From Saccharophagus sp. K07 (GTDB lineage Bacteria > Pseudomonadota > Gammaproteobacteria > Pseudomonadales > Cellvibrionaceae), in NCBI RefSeq assembly GCF_014336955.1, contig NZ_QRAI01000001.1:186001-250000 (forward strand): DNA of 64,000 bases, written 5' to 3'. Position 1 is the stretch's first letter, and each line of letters opens with the position of its first letter. Below are positions 18,205 through 28,284 of this stretch, in pieces. Under the pieces are notes generated by a model, which was not told where the DNA came from, searched no databases, and saw nothing but the letters and a program-made list of their open reading frames with translations. The position numbers and the translations under genes are program-made.

Positions 18205-19020
18205 CTAGTTTTTCCCCTTGGCTGGGACCTGAAATTTCTGTCCGTCGTCCAGGCGCAGCGCGGTCAATTCGCCGCCCCAAACGCAACCGGTGTCCAGGGC
18301 GATAAATTTCGGCTTGCCGGTTTTGCCTTCTAGCGCAGCCCAGTGGCCAAACAGAAAAACACTGTAACGATCCGCATCATGACGCGGGTAATCGAACCAG
18401 GGCTTCATCCCTTCGGGCGCTTCATTGCTGCCCTTTTTTTCGTCGAAATTGAGGGTGCCGTCCGGGGCGATAAAGCGCATACGGGTGAAGTAATTGACTA
18501 TGACACGCAACCTTTCGTTGCCGCTCAGGTCGCCGCTCCAACGCGCCGGCTCGTTGCCGTACATCTCGCGCAAAAACAGCCGATAGTCCGGCTCCTGCAA
18601 ACGTTGGGACACTTCGCTGGCGTAGTTAGCGGCTTCCTCCGAGCTCCAGATATGCGGAATGCCCGCATGGCTGAGCACATAGGGGCCCTCCCGGTGGATC
18701 AAAGGTTGGTGCCGCAGCCACTCCAAAAGTTCGTCCCGGTCAGGAGCTGCGAAGATATCGTCGAGCGTGTCTTTTTTATTGGGTTTGCGCGCGCCGGCTT
18801 CGACGCCCAATAGATGCAGGTCGTGGTTGCCGAGCACGGTCAGAGCGCGATCGCCGAGGTTTTTGATAAAGCGCAGGGTGCTGAGGTTATCCGGACCCCG
18901 GTTGACCAAGTCACCAGCCAACCACAAACGGTCCTGCTCCGGAGCAAACGAGATTTTGTCCAGCAGTCTGCGAAAAGCATCGAAGCAGCCCTGGATATCG
19001 CCTATGACGTAGGTGGCCAT
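18205..19020 (-). CDS. apaH: Diadenosine tetraphosphatase (symmetrical)
   Basis: ApaH hydrolyses Ap4A and related caps to ADP. The 271-residue protein shows the metallophosphatase signatures in order: GDIQGCFDAF (residues 7-16), LAGDLVNRGPDN, VLGNHDLHLLG and later LSHAGIPH. It starts 5 bp beyond the apaG stop and is the last gene of the lptD-surA-pdxA-rsmA-apaG-apaH cluster. Confidence 0.96.
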   Translation of the reverse strand: MATYVIGDIQGCFDAFRRLLDKISFAPEQDRLWLAGDLVNRGPDNLSTLRFIKNLGDRALTVLGNHDLHLLGVEAGARKPNKKDTLDDIFAAPDRDELLEWLRHQPLIHREGPYVLSHAGIPHIWSSEEAANYASEVSQRLQEPDYRLFLREMYGNEPARWSGDLSGNERLRVIVNYFTRMRFIAPDGTLNFDEKKGSNEAPEGMKPWFDYPRHDADRYSVFLFGHWAALEGKTGKPKFIALDTGCVWGGELTALRLDDGQKFQVPAKGKN

Positions 19021-19025
19021 ACAGT

Positions 19026-19400
19026 TCAGTGCAAAAGATAAGGCGGGATAAGAGCAAACGCCGGTATGGGAGCCTCGAAGTCCGAGCCCGATTCCGTGCG
19101 CATCTGATAAGTACCGGTCATAGTGCCGGTTTCCGTGGAGAGAACCACTCCACTGGTATAGGTATAACTGGCGCCCGGCTCTAATACCGGCTGCTGGCCT
19201 ATAACGCCCATGCCTTTCACCTCCTGCACCGAGTTGTTGCCGTCAGTGATGATCCAGTGGCGACTGATCAGTTGGGCCGTCTCCTCGCCGCGATTGGTCA
19301 GGGTGATGGTGTAGCTGAAGACAAAACGCTCCTCTTCCGGCACGGATTGATCGGCCAGATATTGGGTTTTTACCTGTACGTGGATGTCAGGAGTCGTCAT
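19026..19400 (-). CDS. apaG: ApaG domain protein
   Basis: The 124-residue protein is a single beta-sandwich (fibronectin-III-like) ApaG domain with the conserved [40 protein letters not shown] and hydrophobic core positions. Its function in bacteria is still poorly defined. The ATG at 19400 overlaps the rsmA stop by four bases, and the product then matches the family length. An upstream start at 19532 would run inside rsmA and is rejected. Confidence 0.93.
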   Translation of the reverse strand: MTTPDIHVQVKTQYLADQSVPEEERFVFSYTITLTNRGEETAQLISRHWIITDGNNSVQEVKGMGVIGQQPVLEPGASYTYTSGVVLSTETGTMTGTYQMRTESGSDFEAPIPAFALIPPYLLH

Positions 19401-20209
19401 ATTTCGGTTCCGCTGGAGCGGAGGGATTGTAAATGGTTTGCCAGAGCCACGTAATCCTGCACCCGGAGTTCCTCCGGCCGGCACTGAGGATCTATGCCGA
19501 GCGTCGCCAATGACGCCTCCGCTGGCAACCACTGTTTGAGCGCATTGCGCAAAGTTTTGCGGCGCTGTTGGAAAGCAGTTTTGACCAGCGTATCGAGTAG
19601 CTTGGTGTCCTCAGCTTCGTAAGGCAGGGTGGCGTGCGGGGTCAACCGGACTATGGCGGAGTCGACCTTGGGCGCGGGGCGGAAACAGTGCGGGCCGACT
19701 TCAAACAAAAATTCCACCTGGCAGAAGTACTGACACATGATGCTGAGGCGTCCGTAGTCCTTGCTGCCGGGCTCTGCCGCCAAACGCTCCACCACCTCCT
19801 TTTGCAACATGAAGTGCATATCGGCAATCAAGCCGCGATAGCCGAGCAGGTGGAACAGCAGAGGTGTGGAAATGTTGTACGGCAGGTTGCCTACCACGCG
19901 CAGACGCTGACCTTCCGGCGGCAGTTTGGAGAAATCGAACTTGAGGGCGTCGGCGGCGTGAATGGTCAGGCCCGGGTAGCCAGAAAATTTTTGCTGCAGG
20001 ATCGGAATCAGATCGCGGTCGAGTTCCACCACCTGCAGGTTGGGGCAGGCGTCGAGCAGAAGGGCGGTAATCGCGCCCTGGCCGGGGCCGATTTCCACCA
20101 AATGATCGTTCGCCCGCGGCGCTATGGCGCGCACTATGCGTTGGATGATGTTTTGATCGACCAGAAAATTCTGGCCAAAGCGTTTGCGGGCCTGATGTTC
20201 GAAAGCCAT
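19397..20209 (-). CDS. rsmA: 16S rRNA dimethyladenosine transferase
   Basis: RsmA (KsgA) dimethylates two adjacent adenines near the 3' end of 16S rRNA during small-subunit maturation. The 270-residue product has [18 protein letters not shown], the SAM-binding [15 protein letters not shown], the catalytic NLPYNIST and the C-terminal rRNA-binding helical domain with [14 protein letters not shown]. It lies 13 bp after pdxA and overlaps apaG. Confidence 0.97.
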   Translation of the reverse strand: MAFEHQARKRFGQNFLVDQNIIQRIVRAIAPRANDHLVEIGPGQGAITALLLDACPNLQVVELDRDLIPILQQKFSGYPGLTIHAADALKFDFSKLPPEGQRLRVVGNLPYNISTPLLFHLLGYRGLIADMHFMLQKEVVERLAAEPGSKDYGRLSIMCQYFCQVEFLFEVGPHCFRPAPKVDSAIVRLTPHATLPYEAEDTKLLDTLVKTAFQQRRKTLRNALKQWLPAEASLATLGIDPQCRPEELRVQDYVALANHLQSLRSSGTEI

Positions 20210-20222
20210 TGAGAGTGATTTC

Positions 20223-21221
20223 CTAGCGACGGTTGCGCGCCATCGCCAAAGCGGTGGAGAGAGCGGTTTCTAAACTGCCGAGATCGGCGCGGCCAGTGCC
20301 GGCCAGATCCAGGGCGGTGCCGTGGTCGACGGAAGTACGAATAAAGGGCAGTCCCAGAGTGATATTCACGGCCGCGCCGAAGCCTTTGTACTTCAACACC
20401 GGCAGACCCTGATCGTGATACATGGCGAGCACAGCGTCTGTGTGCTCGAGATGCCGCGGAGTAAACAGAGTGTCTGCTGGCAGGGCGTCGCTCAGGCGCC
20501 AGCCGTGTTGCTTGCGCAAGCGGGCGATCACCGGGTTGATCACTTCCAACTCTTCCCGCCCCAAATGGCCGCCTTCGCCGGCGTGGGGGTTGAGTCCGCA
20601 AATCAGAATATGCGGCTCGGCTATGCCGAATTGGGTCACCAGATCGTGATGCAGGATTTCAATGGTGCGGGTCAGCCCAGCCTCGGTGATGGCGTCGGCC
20701 ACTTCGCGCAGGGGAAGATGCGTTGTCGCCAGCGCCACGCGCAGACCTTCGCAGGCGAGCATCATCACTACCTGGTCGACGCCGCTGCGTTCAGCGAGAA
20801 ATTCGGTGTGACCGGAAAACGGGATGCCTGCGTCGTTGATAATGCCTTTGTGTACCGGGCCGGTGACCAAGGCTTTTAACGTGTGATCAAGGCAAAGGTC
20901 TGTGGCGCAACGCAGGGTATCCAGTACATAAGCCGCGTTTTCCACTTCCAGGCGACCCGTTGTGGTTGGCCGGCGCAGAGCGACCGGCACAATGCTCAAC
21001 CGGCCACTGCCGGATGGCGCTGGCTTGGCCGGGTCGAACTCATTCAGTTGCAGGGATAAACCCAAGCGCTGGGCGCTCTGTTGCAATAGGTCCGGATCGG
21101 CCACGGCGACCAGTTCCGCTGGCGGCAGTTCCCTCTGCGCCAGACGTACCACCAGTTCAGGGCCGATCCCGGCGGGTTCTCCGGGAGTGACGGCAAGGCG
21201 GGGTATGGACGCGTCTGTCAT
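20223..21221 (-). CDS. pdxA: 4-hydroxythreonine-4-phosphate dehydrogenase
   Basis: PdxA oxidises 4-phosphohydroxy-threonine in pyridoxal phosphate synthesis. The 332-residue protein has the N-terminal [18 protein letters not shown], the metal-binding [27 protein letters not shown] and the C-terminal [17 protein letters not shown]. Its start overlaps the surA stop by four bases. Confidence 0.97.
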   Translation of the reverse strand: MTDASIPRLAVTPGEPAGIGPELVVRLAQRELPPAELVAVADPDLLQQSAQRLGLSLQLNEFDPAKPAPSGSGRLSIVPVALRRPTTTGRLEVENAAYVLDTLRCATDLCLDHTLKALVTGPVHKGIINDAGIPFSGHTEFLAERSGVDQVVMMLACEGLRVALATTHLPLREVADAITEAGLTRTIEILHHDLVTQFGIAEPHILICGLNPHAGEGGHLGREELEVINPVIARLRKQHGWRLSDALPADTLFTPRHLEHTDAVLAMYHDQGLPVLKYKGFGAAVNITLGLPFIRTSVDHGTALDLAGTGRADLGSLETALSTALAMARNRR

Positions 21222-22510
21222 AGAGTCAGAGTTTTGATTTGCACAAAGGCTTCGTCACGCATTTCGCGCAACCAGATTTGCAGTTCATCCTCGAAACGCC
21301 GTGAGGTCAGAATCCGCGCGGCTTTTTCACGCAACACCTCCTCCGTAATGTTTTCTTGGCGCCGCTCCTGCACTTGCAGAATGTGCCAGCCAAACTGGGT
21401 GCGGAAGGGCTGGCTGACTTCGCCAACTTCCATTTGCGCCATGGTGCGCTCGAATTCCGGCACGAACATGCCCGGTTTGCTCCAGCCCAGATCGCCGCCT
21501 GCCAGCATTGAGCCAATATCCTCGGAATGTTCTTTTGCCAGGGCGCCAAAGTCTTCACCGTCCAGCACTCGCTGCCGCAATTTCTCCAACTTGGCTTTGG
21601 CTTCTTCGTCGCTGAGGATGGCGGTGGTTTTGATCAAAATATGGCGGCTTTTGGTTTGCGTTTCCGTCTGCTGCTCGTCACCGCGTTTGTCGTACACCAT
21701 CAAAATATGGAAGCCGGCTGGGCTGCGCGCCGGCTCAGATACCTGTCCAGGTTCCAGTGCGGGCAGAAGATCTGCAAACAAACTGGGCAAGTCGCTGGTT
21801 TTGCGCCAGCCCAGATCACCGCCGTTCAAGGCTGTAGGACCATCGGATTCAGCAATGGCAATTTCGGCAAAATTGGCGCCAGCGCGAATGCGTTTCACCA
21901 TGTCTTCTGCGCGCCTGCGCGCCGCATCGACTTCTTCAGTGCTGGCAGATTGCGGCAGGCTGATCAGGATATGGCCGAGGTGATATTCGGGCGAAATCCA
22001 GAATTGGGCATCGGCGGATTTTAAGAAGTTGTCGATCTCCAACTGGGAAATCTGGATGCGCTGATTTACGACAATCTGCTGGATTTGCTGGAGTGTTATA
22101 TCCCGGCGCAGTTTGTTGCGCAGATCGTCCAAGGTCATGCCATCCATGCGCAATTGAGCGACAAGCTGCTCTTGGGTCAATTTGTTGTTGCGTCGAATCT
22201 GATCGACCGCAAGATTCACTTGGTCATCGGTAATTTGCAGGCCTACACGGCGCGCCATCTGCAACTGGAGATGCTCGCTGATCAAATGATCGATGACTTG
22301 TTTGCGCAGAACTTCTTCGCTGGGAAGTGCGAGTTTATTGCCGCGGGCATTCTGGATAACGCCGAACATGCGCTCCTCCAGCTCGGAAAGCATGATGACG
22401 TCTTTGTCGACGATCGCCACCACCTTATCCAGGGGACGGGGTTCCGCAAACGCCGGACCGGTGAGGGCAATGCAGACTGCAAAAAACAATTGATGGAGCG
22501 ATTTCTTCAT
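21218..22510 (-). CDS. surA: Periplasmic chaperone/peptidyl-prolyl isomerase SurA
   Basis: SurA escorts unfolded outer-membrane proteins, including LptD, through the periplasm. The 430-residue precursor has a signal peptide (1-22, ending GPAFA), the SurA N-domain ([19 protein letters not shown]) and two parvulin domains (about 170-270 with [20 protein letters not shown], and about 282-380 with [20 protein letters not shown]). Its location just after lptD is conserved in gammaproteobacteria. Confidence 0.96.
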   Translation of the reverse strand: MKKSLHQLFFAVCIALTGPAFAEPRPLDKVVAIVDKDVIMLSELEERMFGVIQNARGNKLALPSEEVLRKQVIDHLISEHLQLQMARRVGLQITDDQVNLAVDQIRRNNKLTQEQLVAQLRMDGMTLDDLRNKLRRDITLQQIQQIVVNQRIQISQLEIDNFLKSADAQFWISPEYHLGHILISLPQSASTEEVDAARRRAEDMVKRIRAGANFAEIAIAESDGPTALNGGDLGWRKTSDLPSLFADLLPALEPGQVSEPARSPAGFHILMVYDKRGDEQQTETQTKSRHILIKTTAILSDEEAKAKLEKLRQRVLDGEDFGALAKEHSEDIGSMLAGGDLGWSKPGMFVPEFERTMAQMEVGEVSQPFRTQFGWHILQVQERRQENITEEVLREKAARILTSRRFEDELQIWLREMRDEAFVQIKTLTL

Positions 22511-22536
22511 AGGATCAGAATTCTGCTGGATGGGCG

Positions 22537-25047
22537 TTAATCACGGGATTGACGAAAGCCAGGTATGGTTTCGGCCAATAGTTTTTGTACTCGGTTGCCG
22601 GAACTGGCGAGGCCCTTGAGGTCGATCTCAAGAAAAATACCGTCGTCGTAGTAGCGTTTTTCGTCATTGACCAGAGAGGCGAGTTTACTGTCGAGCCAGC
22701 GGCGCGCCAACACGCGCAGGCGGTAACAACAATCGTCGTATTCGAAACCGATGAAAGCATCGAGTTCCCGCGACTCGTCGAGGTCGTAAAACAGTCTGCC
22801 GACAATTTGCCATTGTTCGCCAAAGGGCAGAGCAAAGGCGGTATCGATCTGGTCGACCGGCAAGGTCGCCAGTTCCACGCGATCTTCGCGCACATAGCGA
22901 TAATCGATGCGCAACCGCCGTCTGGCGTCGTCGCTGTATTCGAGACCGGTGGTGGCGCGCATCAGCCGATTGCTTTCCGGGTTGTAGAGAAAGTCGCTGC
23001 GCAGGCGAATGCGGTCGGACACGCGCGCGGAGATTTTGGTCGCCAGATCTGACTCTTCGATGGTTTGCGCGCGGTCGTTATGGGTCAGAGAGACTTCGCG
23101 GTCGCGGAAATAAATGACTTGTCCGAGGCTGATGGACGCCAGCGTCGTGGTGAGATCGCTGCTCAGCCAACGGGAGGTAATGCCGATCGCCAAGTGGTCG
23201 GCATCACCGATACGGTCGCCGCCGGCAAAGCGGCGGTCGCGAAACAGCTGGTCGTAACTGAATGTCAGCAAGGTGGTGTCGAAGTTGACGTCCTGGGAGG
23301 TCAAGGCATCGCCCGGCGTGACAGAGTACAAATCGCTGTGATCAGCCTGATCGCGATAGAGGTAAAAGAGCCGCGGTTCAAGGGTTTGGCGACCGCCGTC
23401 CCGCTCAAAGAACAGGCCAGTGTCCAGGCTGAAATAGGGGGCGCTGAGCGAGGGGTTGGCGTTGGCGCTGGGCAGCAGCTTGTCTTCATCCAGCTGATAG
23501 TAGATGGCCTGGACGCCGACGCTCGGTCGCGCGAATCCCCACTGCCATTGCTGGTTCCATTCCAGGTCATAGTCCATGGAAGCGCGCTGGCCCGTGACGT
23601 AGCTGGAGTCTTCGTGGGTGAACTTTACCCATTCATTACGCAGGGAAAGCCCGACCGGTCCCCAGTGATAGCGACCATTGGCTTGGATGCGCGGCAGCTG
23701 GCGATAGCTGGGCGGGACATCGACCAACAGGTTTTGGAACGATTGCAGTCGGGCGCTGACATTCCAGTTGTCCAGGTGGTAGCCGATGATGGCACCTTGG
23801 TTAAGGAAGGTACTGTTGGCCGTGGTAAAGCTTTCGGGTTGCAGATCGCGGAAATAATCCACGTCGCTGACCTTGGCGTAGTCAATTTCGGTGTACCACC
23901 GCGTATTGCGGCCACCTTGATGGAACAGGCTGGCGAGCCAGCGATTTTCCCCCTTGTAGGGGCGCAGGGTGCGCTCGTCGGCACCTTCGGCGATTAAGCG
24001 ATCTACATCCGGGTCGCCGCCGCCTTTATCGTTGTACAAACCCGCCAAATTAAGCGTGTTCATGGTATGGCGGCTGAGATAGCGCCACTCGGTTTCCAAC
24101 ATGGCGCCATGACCTTCCGCAAAACGCGGGGCGATAGTCGCGTCATAGTTGGGGGCGATGTTCCAGTACCAGGGCACGGTGATGTCTATGCCGCCTTCAC
24201 TGGTGCTGATCGAGGGCACCAAAAGTCCCGACTGGCGCTGATCGCCCACTGGGAAAGTGATATAGGGGGTATAGAGAACCGGGAATCCTGCGAGTTCTAC
24301 AGTCACGCCATGGCCGCTGCCCTGTTGTTTGACCGGGTCGACGCTCAAGCGCCGGCCTTTGATCAACCAGGATTCCCGTCCAGGTTCGCAACTGGTGATC
24401 CGGCCGTCATTCAACACCACAACGCCGTCGGAGAGGTGCTCGATGCTGCCAGCACTGCCGCGCATATGTTGCTCGTGCATCACAAACTCGCCGCCGACAA
24501 AACTCGCATCCCGACCGCCGAAATTGACTTCGGCTTTCTGGCCGCGCACCAGCATTCCCGGCTGGCGGATTTCCACTCCGCCGTCGAGCGCTGCTCGTTC
24601 GGTGATCTTGTCGTACACCATGCTGCCAGCCTGAATTTGCCGGCTGCCTTGGCTGATGGCGACATTGCCGTCCAGCGAAATCAGGTTTGCCCCCATTTCC
24701 GTGCGATCGGCTTCTATGTCGATGTCAGCATTGAGAGGATCAACAACTTCGCTGGCGGAGAGTGGATCGAGATAGACACCGCGACAGGCGTACGAACGGC
24801 GGGCTTGCTGTTCGTCCGTCAGGTCTTCCACGGGTACCCAGTCGTAGCGGCGCTGTTCTTCTGTTGCCTCTGCCCAGCCGCTGTGGCTGACAAACAGGCT
24901 GAGCGCGCCTATGGCAGCTGCCAGGCTCTTGGCTCTGAAGAACTTGTTGCGCAGCAGTGGACTAAGCAAGGCGGGACCCGAATCGCGGTTTTTAAGGAGG
25001 AGGCGATTGTAATGGCGACGCCGCGGGATTACTACCGGCGCGGGCAT
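22537..25047 (-). CDS. lptD: LPS-assembly protein LptD
   Basis: LptD is the outer-membrane barrel that, with LptE, inserts lipopolysaccharide into the outer leaflet. The 836-residue precursor has an N-terminal OstA jellyroll domain (about 105-235: ADRTEMGANLISLDGNVAIS) and a large C-terminal barrel. The paired cysteines of the family's inter-domain disulfides are visible as SYACRGVY and TSCEPGRE in the N-terminal part and DDCCYRLRV near the C-terminus. The start at 25047 leaves about 30 residues before the hydrophobic export segment, and no strong ribosome site is seen. A slightly later start is therefore possible. Confidence 0.94.
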   Translation of the reverse strand: MPAPVVIPRRRHYNRLLLKNRDSGPALLSPLLRNKFFRAKSLAAAIGALSLFVSHSGWAEATEEQRRYDWVPVEDLTDEQQARRSYACRGVYLDPLSASEVVDPLNADIDIEADRTEMGANLISLDGNVAISQGSRQIQAGSMVYDKITERAALDGGVEIRQPGMLVRGQKAEVNFGGRDASFVGGEFVMHEQHMRGSAGSIEHLSDGVVVLNDGRITSCEPGRESWLIKGRRLSVDPVKQQGSGHGVTVELAGFPVLYTPYITFPVGDQRQSGLLVPSISTSEGGIDITVPWYWNIAPNYDATIAPRFAEGHGAMLETEWRYLSRHTMNTLNLAGLYNDKGGGDPDVDRLIAEGADERTLRPYKGENRWLASLFHQGGRNTRWYTEIDYAKVSDVDYFRDLQPESFTTANSTFLNQGAIIGYHLDNWNVSARLQSFQNLLVDVPPSYRQLPRIQANGRYHWGPVGLSLRNEWVKFTHEDSSYVTGQRASMDYDLEWNQQWQWGFARPSVGVQAIYYQLDEDKLLPSANANPSLSAPYFSLDTGLFFERDGGRQTLEPRLFYLYRDQADHSDLYSVTPGDALTSQDVNFDTTLLTFSYDQLFRDRRFAGGDRIGDADHLAIGITSRWLSSDLTTTLASISLGQVIYFRDREVSLTHNDRAQTIEESDLATKISARVSDRIRLRSDFLYNPESNRLMRATTGLEYSDDARRRLRIDYRYVREDRVELATLPVDQIDTAFALPFGEQWQIVGRLFYDLDESRELDAFIGFEYDDCCYRLRVLARRWLDSKLASLVNDEKRYYDDGIFLEIDLKGLASSGNRVQKLLAETIPGFRQSRD

Positions 25048-25129
25048 AAGCGGCGGTCGTTCTTGTGATCGCTTCCGCCCTGTATCATCCTAGGCGCCTT
25101 TAACCTCCAAACGACTTCCAAGGAGTTTC
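25048..25129. promoter_or_regulatory. Divergent promoter region lptD / amgK
   Basis: Eighty-two bases separate two divergent start codons. TATCAT at 25083-25088 may be a -10 box for amgK, but its -35 is weak. AAGGAG just upstream of 25130 is a clear ribosome site for amgK. Confidence 0.4.
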
Positions 25130-26218
25130 ATGCAAACTGTCAGCGACGAATTGCGTCAGTGGGTAGACGCTCAATGGCCGCATCTTCAACTTAATGATTT
25201 TACGGTCCGTCCGGGACTTCGAGGTGTTGGCCACCAGGCACCTGAATGGCAGCCCCTGCCCGGGGATGCGGGCTTCCGCCGCTATTTTCGCCTAGCGAGC
25301 GAACCTCCTCTGCTCGCGGTCTTTTCGCCCCCGCAGACAGAACCCAACGAAGTTTTCCTCAAACTCAGCCGTCATTTGCGCCACCACGGGGTGTTGACTC
25401 CGGCAGTTGCCGCCGTGGATCTGGAGCGCGGCTTCTTTTTGCTGGAGGATTTAGGTCACACACTGCTGTTACAGGAGCTTAGAGCCGAAGGTGCTGATGG
25501 TATTGCGGGCATTGCCATCGCAGAAGGTTTGTACGCCGAAGTGCTGCATTGTTTATTGCGCCTGCAGCAGTGCCCGGTCGAGGGACTTGATTTGCCGCCC
25601 TATAACCGCGATCGGCTGCGCGTGGAAATGAATCTGTTCTGTGAGTGGTTCGTACCGCGCCTGCTCGGTTACCAGCCCAATGCAGGCGAACTGCGCATGC
25701 TGGACCGCTGGTTCAGCCAGTTGGAGGACTCCGCCCTGGAGCAGCCGCAGGTGCTGGTGCATCGCGATTTCCACTCGCGCAATTTGATCTACCGCGCCGA
25801 TGGTCCTCCGGGGGTTATAGATTTTCAGGATGCGGTAGTCGGCCCGGTGACTTACGACTTGGTGTCGCTGCTGCGCGATTGTTATATCCGCTGGCCGCAG
25901 GAGCAGGTCAAACGCTGGGCGCTGAGCTATGCCGAAGTTGCGCAGCAGGCGGGGGTACTGCCGCAAGTGGAGGAAAGCCAATTCCTGCGCTGGTTTGACT
26001 GGATGGGACTGCAGCGCCATATCAAAGTACTCGGCATCTTTGCGCGTTTGTCGCTGCGCGATCAAAAGCATGGCTATCTCAACGATCTTCCTTTGGTGAT
26101 CGATTACACCCTGGAAGTGGCGCGGCGTTATGAAGAGGGTGAGGAGTTTGTCGCCTGGTTCGAGGAAAAATTGCTGCCACTGGTGCGGGAACAGCCTTGG
26201 TGGAATGCGCGTAAATGA
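25130..26218 (+). CDS. amgK: N-acetylmuramate/N-acetylglucosamine anomeric kinase AmgK
   Basis: AmgK phosphorylates recycled MurNAc or GlcNAc at C1, part of the cell-wall recycling shortcut that bypasses fosfomycin-sensitive MurA. The 362-residue protein belongs to the aminoglycoside phosphotransferase fold, with the catalytic loop LVHRDFHSRNLIYR (H211, D213) and the metal-binding GVIDFQDAVVGPVTYDL. An AAGGAG site precedes the ATG. The stop overlaps the murU start (ATGA). Placement next to lptD is as in Pseudomonas. Confidence 0.92.
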   Translation: MQTVSDELRQWVDAQWPHLQLNDFTVRPGLRGVGHQAPEWQPLPGDAGFRRYFRLASEPPLLAVFSPPQTEPNEVFLKLSRHLRHHGVLTPAVAAVDLERGFFLLEDLGHTLLLQELRAEGADGIAGIAIAEGLYAEVLHCLLRLQQCPVEGLDLPPYNRDRLRVEMNLFCEWFVPRLLGYQPNAGELRMLDRWFSQLEDSALEQPQVLVHRDFHSRNLIYRADGPPGVIDFQDAVVGPVTYDLVSLLRDCYIRWPQEQVKRWALSYAEVAQQAGVLPQVEESQFLRWFDWMGLQRHIKVLGIFARLSLRDQKHGYLNDLPLVIDYTLEVARRYEEGEEFVAWFEEKLLPLVREQPWWNARK

Positions 26219-26877
26219 AAGCGATGATCCTGGCGGCGGGCGAGGGCCGTCGCATGCGGCCTTTGACCTTGGCGACGCCCAAACCTTTATTGCAGGTCAA
26301 AGGCATCAGTTTGATCGAGCACCATATCCGCCGCTTGAAAGCCGCAGGTATTAGCGAGTTCGTCATCAATATCGCCTATCTCGGCGAACAAATTCGCACA
26401 GCTCTGGGCGATGGTTCGCAATGGAATGTGCGCATCGACTACTCCGCCGAGCCCGAACCTCTGGAAACTGCGGGTGCCATATTGCATGCGTTGCCTCTGC
26501 TTGGCGACCAACCCTTTTTATTGGTCAATGGCGATGTCTGGACCGATTATCCCTTCGCGCGCTTGATACAGGCGCCAATCCGCAAAAGGGGCCATTTGGT
26601 TCTGGTGGAAAATCCAGCGCATAAATTGACGGGCGATTTTTCTCTGGATGCTAATAACGCCATTCAAGAACTCGACGGCGAAACCAGTTTTACCTTTAGC
26701 GGCATCAGCGTTTTAACGCCGAGTTTAATCGCTGAATATCCGCAAAAACGCGCGCAATTTCCGCTGCGTGAAATCTTCAGCTGGGCGATCCAAAATCGCC
26801 AATTGACGGGTGAATTTTATGAAGGCGTCTGGTGTGATGTCGGCACCCCGGAACGTCTGCAGGAACTGAATCGCTAG
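26215..26877 (+). CDS. murU: N-acetylmuramate alpha-1-phosphate uridylyltransferase MurU
   Basis: MurU turns MurNAc-1-phosphate into UDP-MurNAc, the step after AmgK. The 220-residue nucleotidyltransferase begins with the signature MILAAGEGRRMRPLT and LATPKPLLQVKGISLIEHHI, and has LVNGDVWTDYPF (metal-binding Asp) and EGVWCDVGTPERLQEL at the end. It is coupled to amgK by a 4-bp overlap. Confidence 0.93.
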   Translation: MKAMILAAGEGRRMRPLTLATPKPLLQVKGISLIEHHIRRLKAAGISEFVINIAYLGEQIRTALGDGSQWNVRIDYSAEPEPLETAGAILHALPLLGDQPFLLVNGDVWTDYPFARLIQAPIRKRGHLVLVENPAHKLTGDFSLDANNAIQELDGETSFTFSGISVLTPSLIAEYPQKRAQFPLREIFSWAIQNRQLTGEFYEGVWCDVGTPERLQELNR

Positions 26878-26930
26878 TTCAACAGAATAAGAGAAACACA
26901 AAATCCGACTTTTTTACTCACGCCAGCTTA

Positions 26931-26958
26931 AGCGGTGGAAAACGCTCTTTCCACCGCT
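26931..26958 (+). terminator. Strong hairpin after amgK-murU
   Basis: AGCGGTGGAAA pairs perfectly with TTTCCACCGCT over a 6-base loop, 53 bases after murU. No U-run follows, so it may terminate only partly or act as an RNA-stabilising 3' structure. Confidence 0.5.
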
Positions 26959-27056
26959 GATGCCTCTCCCTCGTTTCCTTCCGGGTTCGTCTATATTTAC
27001 AACAGCGCCTATGACGGCGCATTGCCTTATAACTTTTTGTCAGTTGGCTGAGCATT

Positions 27057-28088
27057 ATGTTGGGAAATTGGCTATTGAAAGCGTGTTGCGCGGGATTGGT
27101 TATTATCGCGGGAATGAGTGCTACTTTTGCGCAAGCTGTAACGGTAAAGTCCATTAGTGTAGATGCACGGGTGATGAAATTTCCGCGCATTTCCCTCGAT
27201 GGTATTGCCTATGATGCCCTCGCTTTTGAATACGCCACCCAAGGTAAAACAGAAATAATCGCCGTCAATGCAGCTATGGAAACGCTGCAATGCAATGGCA
27301 AGGCGAAGCAAAATCACTATTTCGCGGTAGATTACCGCGGCCCCGAAATCATTTTTCGTATTACCGATCAACGCAAAAATCGTGTGCTGCATTTGGAACA
27401 GTTGGCGACCGATGGAACGTCGTTTTACGGGCAGGGCGCTTGCGAGGGCAATGCGGAATTAAAAACGCGATTTGAGCGGGAAAAATCCGCTTGGTTGGCC
27501 AATCTGGAAAAGCAGTTGCTTGCGAAGGCGCGCAAGCAGATGGAAGAATTTATCCAAAACAACAGTGCGTTGGATTATCAGGATTTACAATTTCCCCTGT
27601 TTTATTTTGCTGCGGAAAACTCCCGTTTCGATAATGCCAATCGCGCCTTTGATCGCGCGCGTGAAGCTTTTGGTTTGTCCATGCAATTTGGCATCACCAA
27701 AGAAGCAGAAGATACACTCAAGTCGGTGACAGCCACCTGGGAGCAGGAATTAACCCATTTGCTCACCAGTAAAAAGACATCGGCCGATATGGAGCAAGTG
27801 CGTATGGCATTGCACCGCAATTTATCCAATGCCTATTTTTTTATCCGCAAATATGATTTGGCCCGCCGCCACGATGCCATGGCTATCTCCAAAGGCATGA
27901 AACAGGAAGAATCAATACAGGGCCTTATTCTTGAGCATGAGCAACGCACCATTCTCAGTCCACAAGTCGCCGCCAACGTAGTGCTCACTGCGAATCTCTA
28001 CCGCTTCGGACGAAATGCCATTCGCTCGGCACAATTGGAGGAGATCAACAATTTTGCCGAATTGAAGCGAGCGCTTAGTCAGCTCTGA
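27057..28088 (+). CDS. Exported protein of unknown function, helical
   Basis: The 343-residue protein has a signal peptide (about 1-26, ending ATFAQA), a first domain with three cysteines (TLQCNG, GACEGN) and alternating strands, and a long charged helical C-terminal part (about 140-343). That part shows TPR-like spacing (FDNANRAFDRAREAFGLSM, VRMALHRNLSNAYFFIRKYD). The family is not recognised. It lies 196 bp upstream of the ABC exporter genes on the same strand, separated by a hairpin, so co-function is possible but unproven. Confidence 0.7.
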   Translation: MLGNWLLKACCAGLVIIAGMSATFAQAVTVKSISVDARVMKFPRISLDGIAYDALAFEYATQGKTEIIAVNAAMETLQCNGKAKQNHYFAVDYRGPEIIFRITDQRKNRVLHLEQLATDGTSFYGQGACEGNAELKTRFEREKSAWLANLEKQLLAKARKQMEEFIQNNSALDYQDLQFPLFYFAAENSRFDNANRAFDRAREAFGLSMQFGITKEAEDTLKSVTATWEQELTHLLTSKKTSADMEQVRMALHRNLSNAYFFIRKYDLARRHDAMAISKGMKQEESIQGLILEHEQRTILSPQVAANVVLTANLYRFGRNAIRSAQLEEINNFAELKRALSQL

Positions 28089-28107
28089 GATAAGCGCCCT
28101 CGAATAA

Positions 28108-28139
28108 ACGCTAGGAGAAAATCACATTTCTCTGAGCGT
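28108..28139 (+). terminator. Imperfect hairpin between unknown exported gene and ABC operon
   Basis: ACGCTAGGAGAAA and TTTCTCTGAGCGT can pair except for two central positions, with a 6-base loop. No U-tract follows, so it is only a weak terminator candidate. Confidence 0.35.
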
Positions 28140-28284
28140 CTGCCCGCCGCCGGATTTTTCTTTCCTTGCCTGCTTTAGGATGGTGCAACTAAACTTAGTC
28201 CTTTCGTAACGGACCAGCGCCTGAGCGTAGAACGGATGCCTGCTACCGTTGTCCGACTAAATCCGACGTGCCGATGGCGATTCC

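Noticed and set aside
23065-25068. Two long open frames antisense to lptD
   Set aside because: They are mirror frames of a strongly coding gene with high GC third positions. They lack recognisable domains and ribosome sites.
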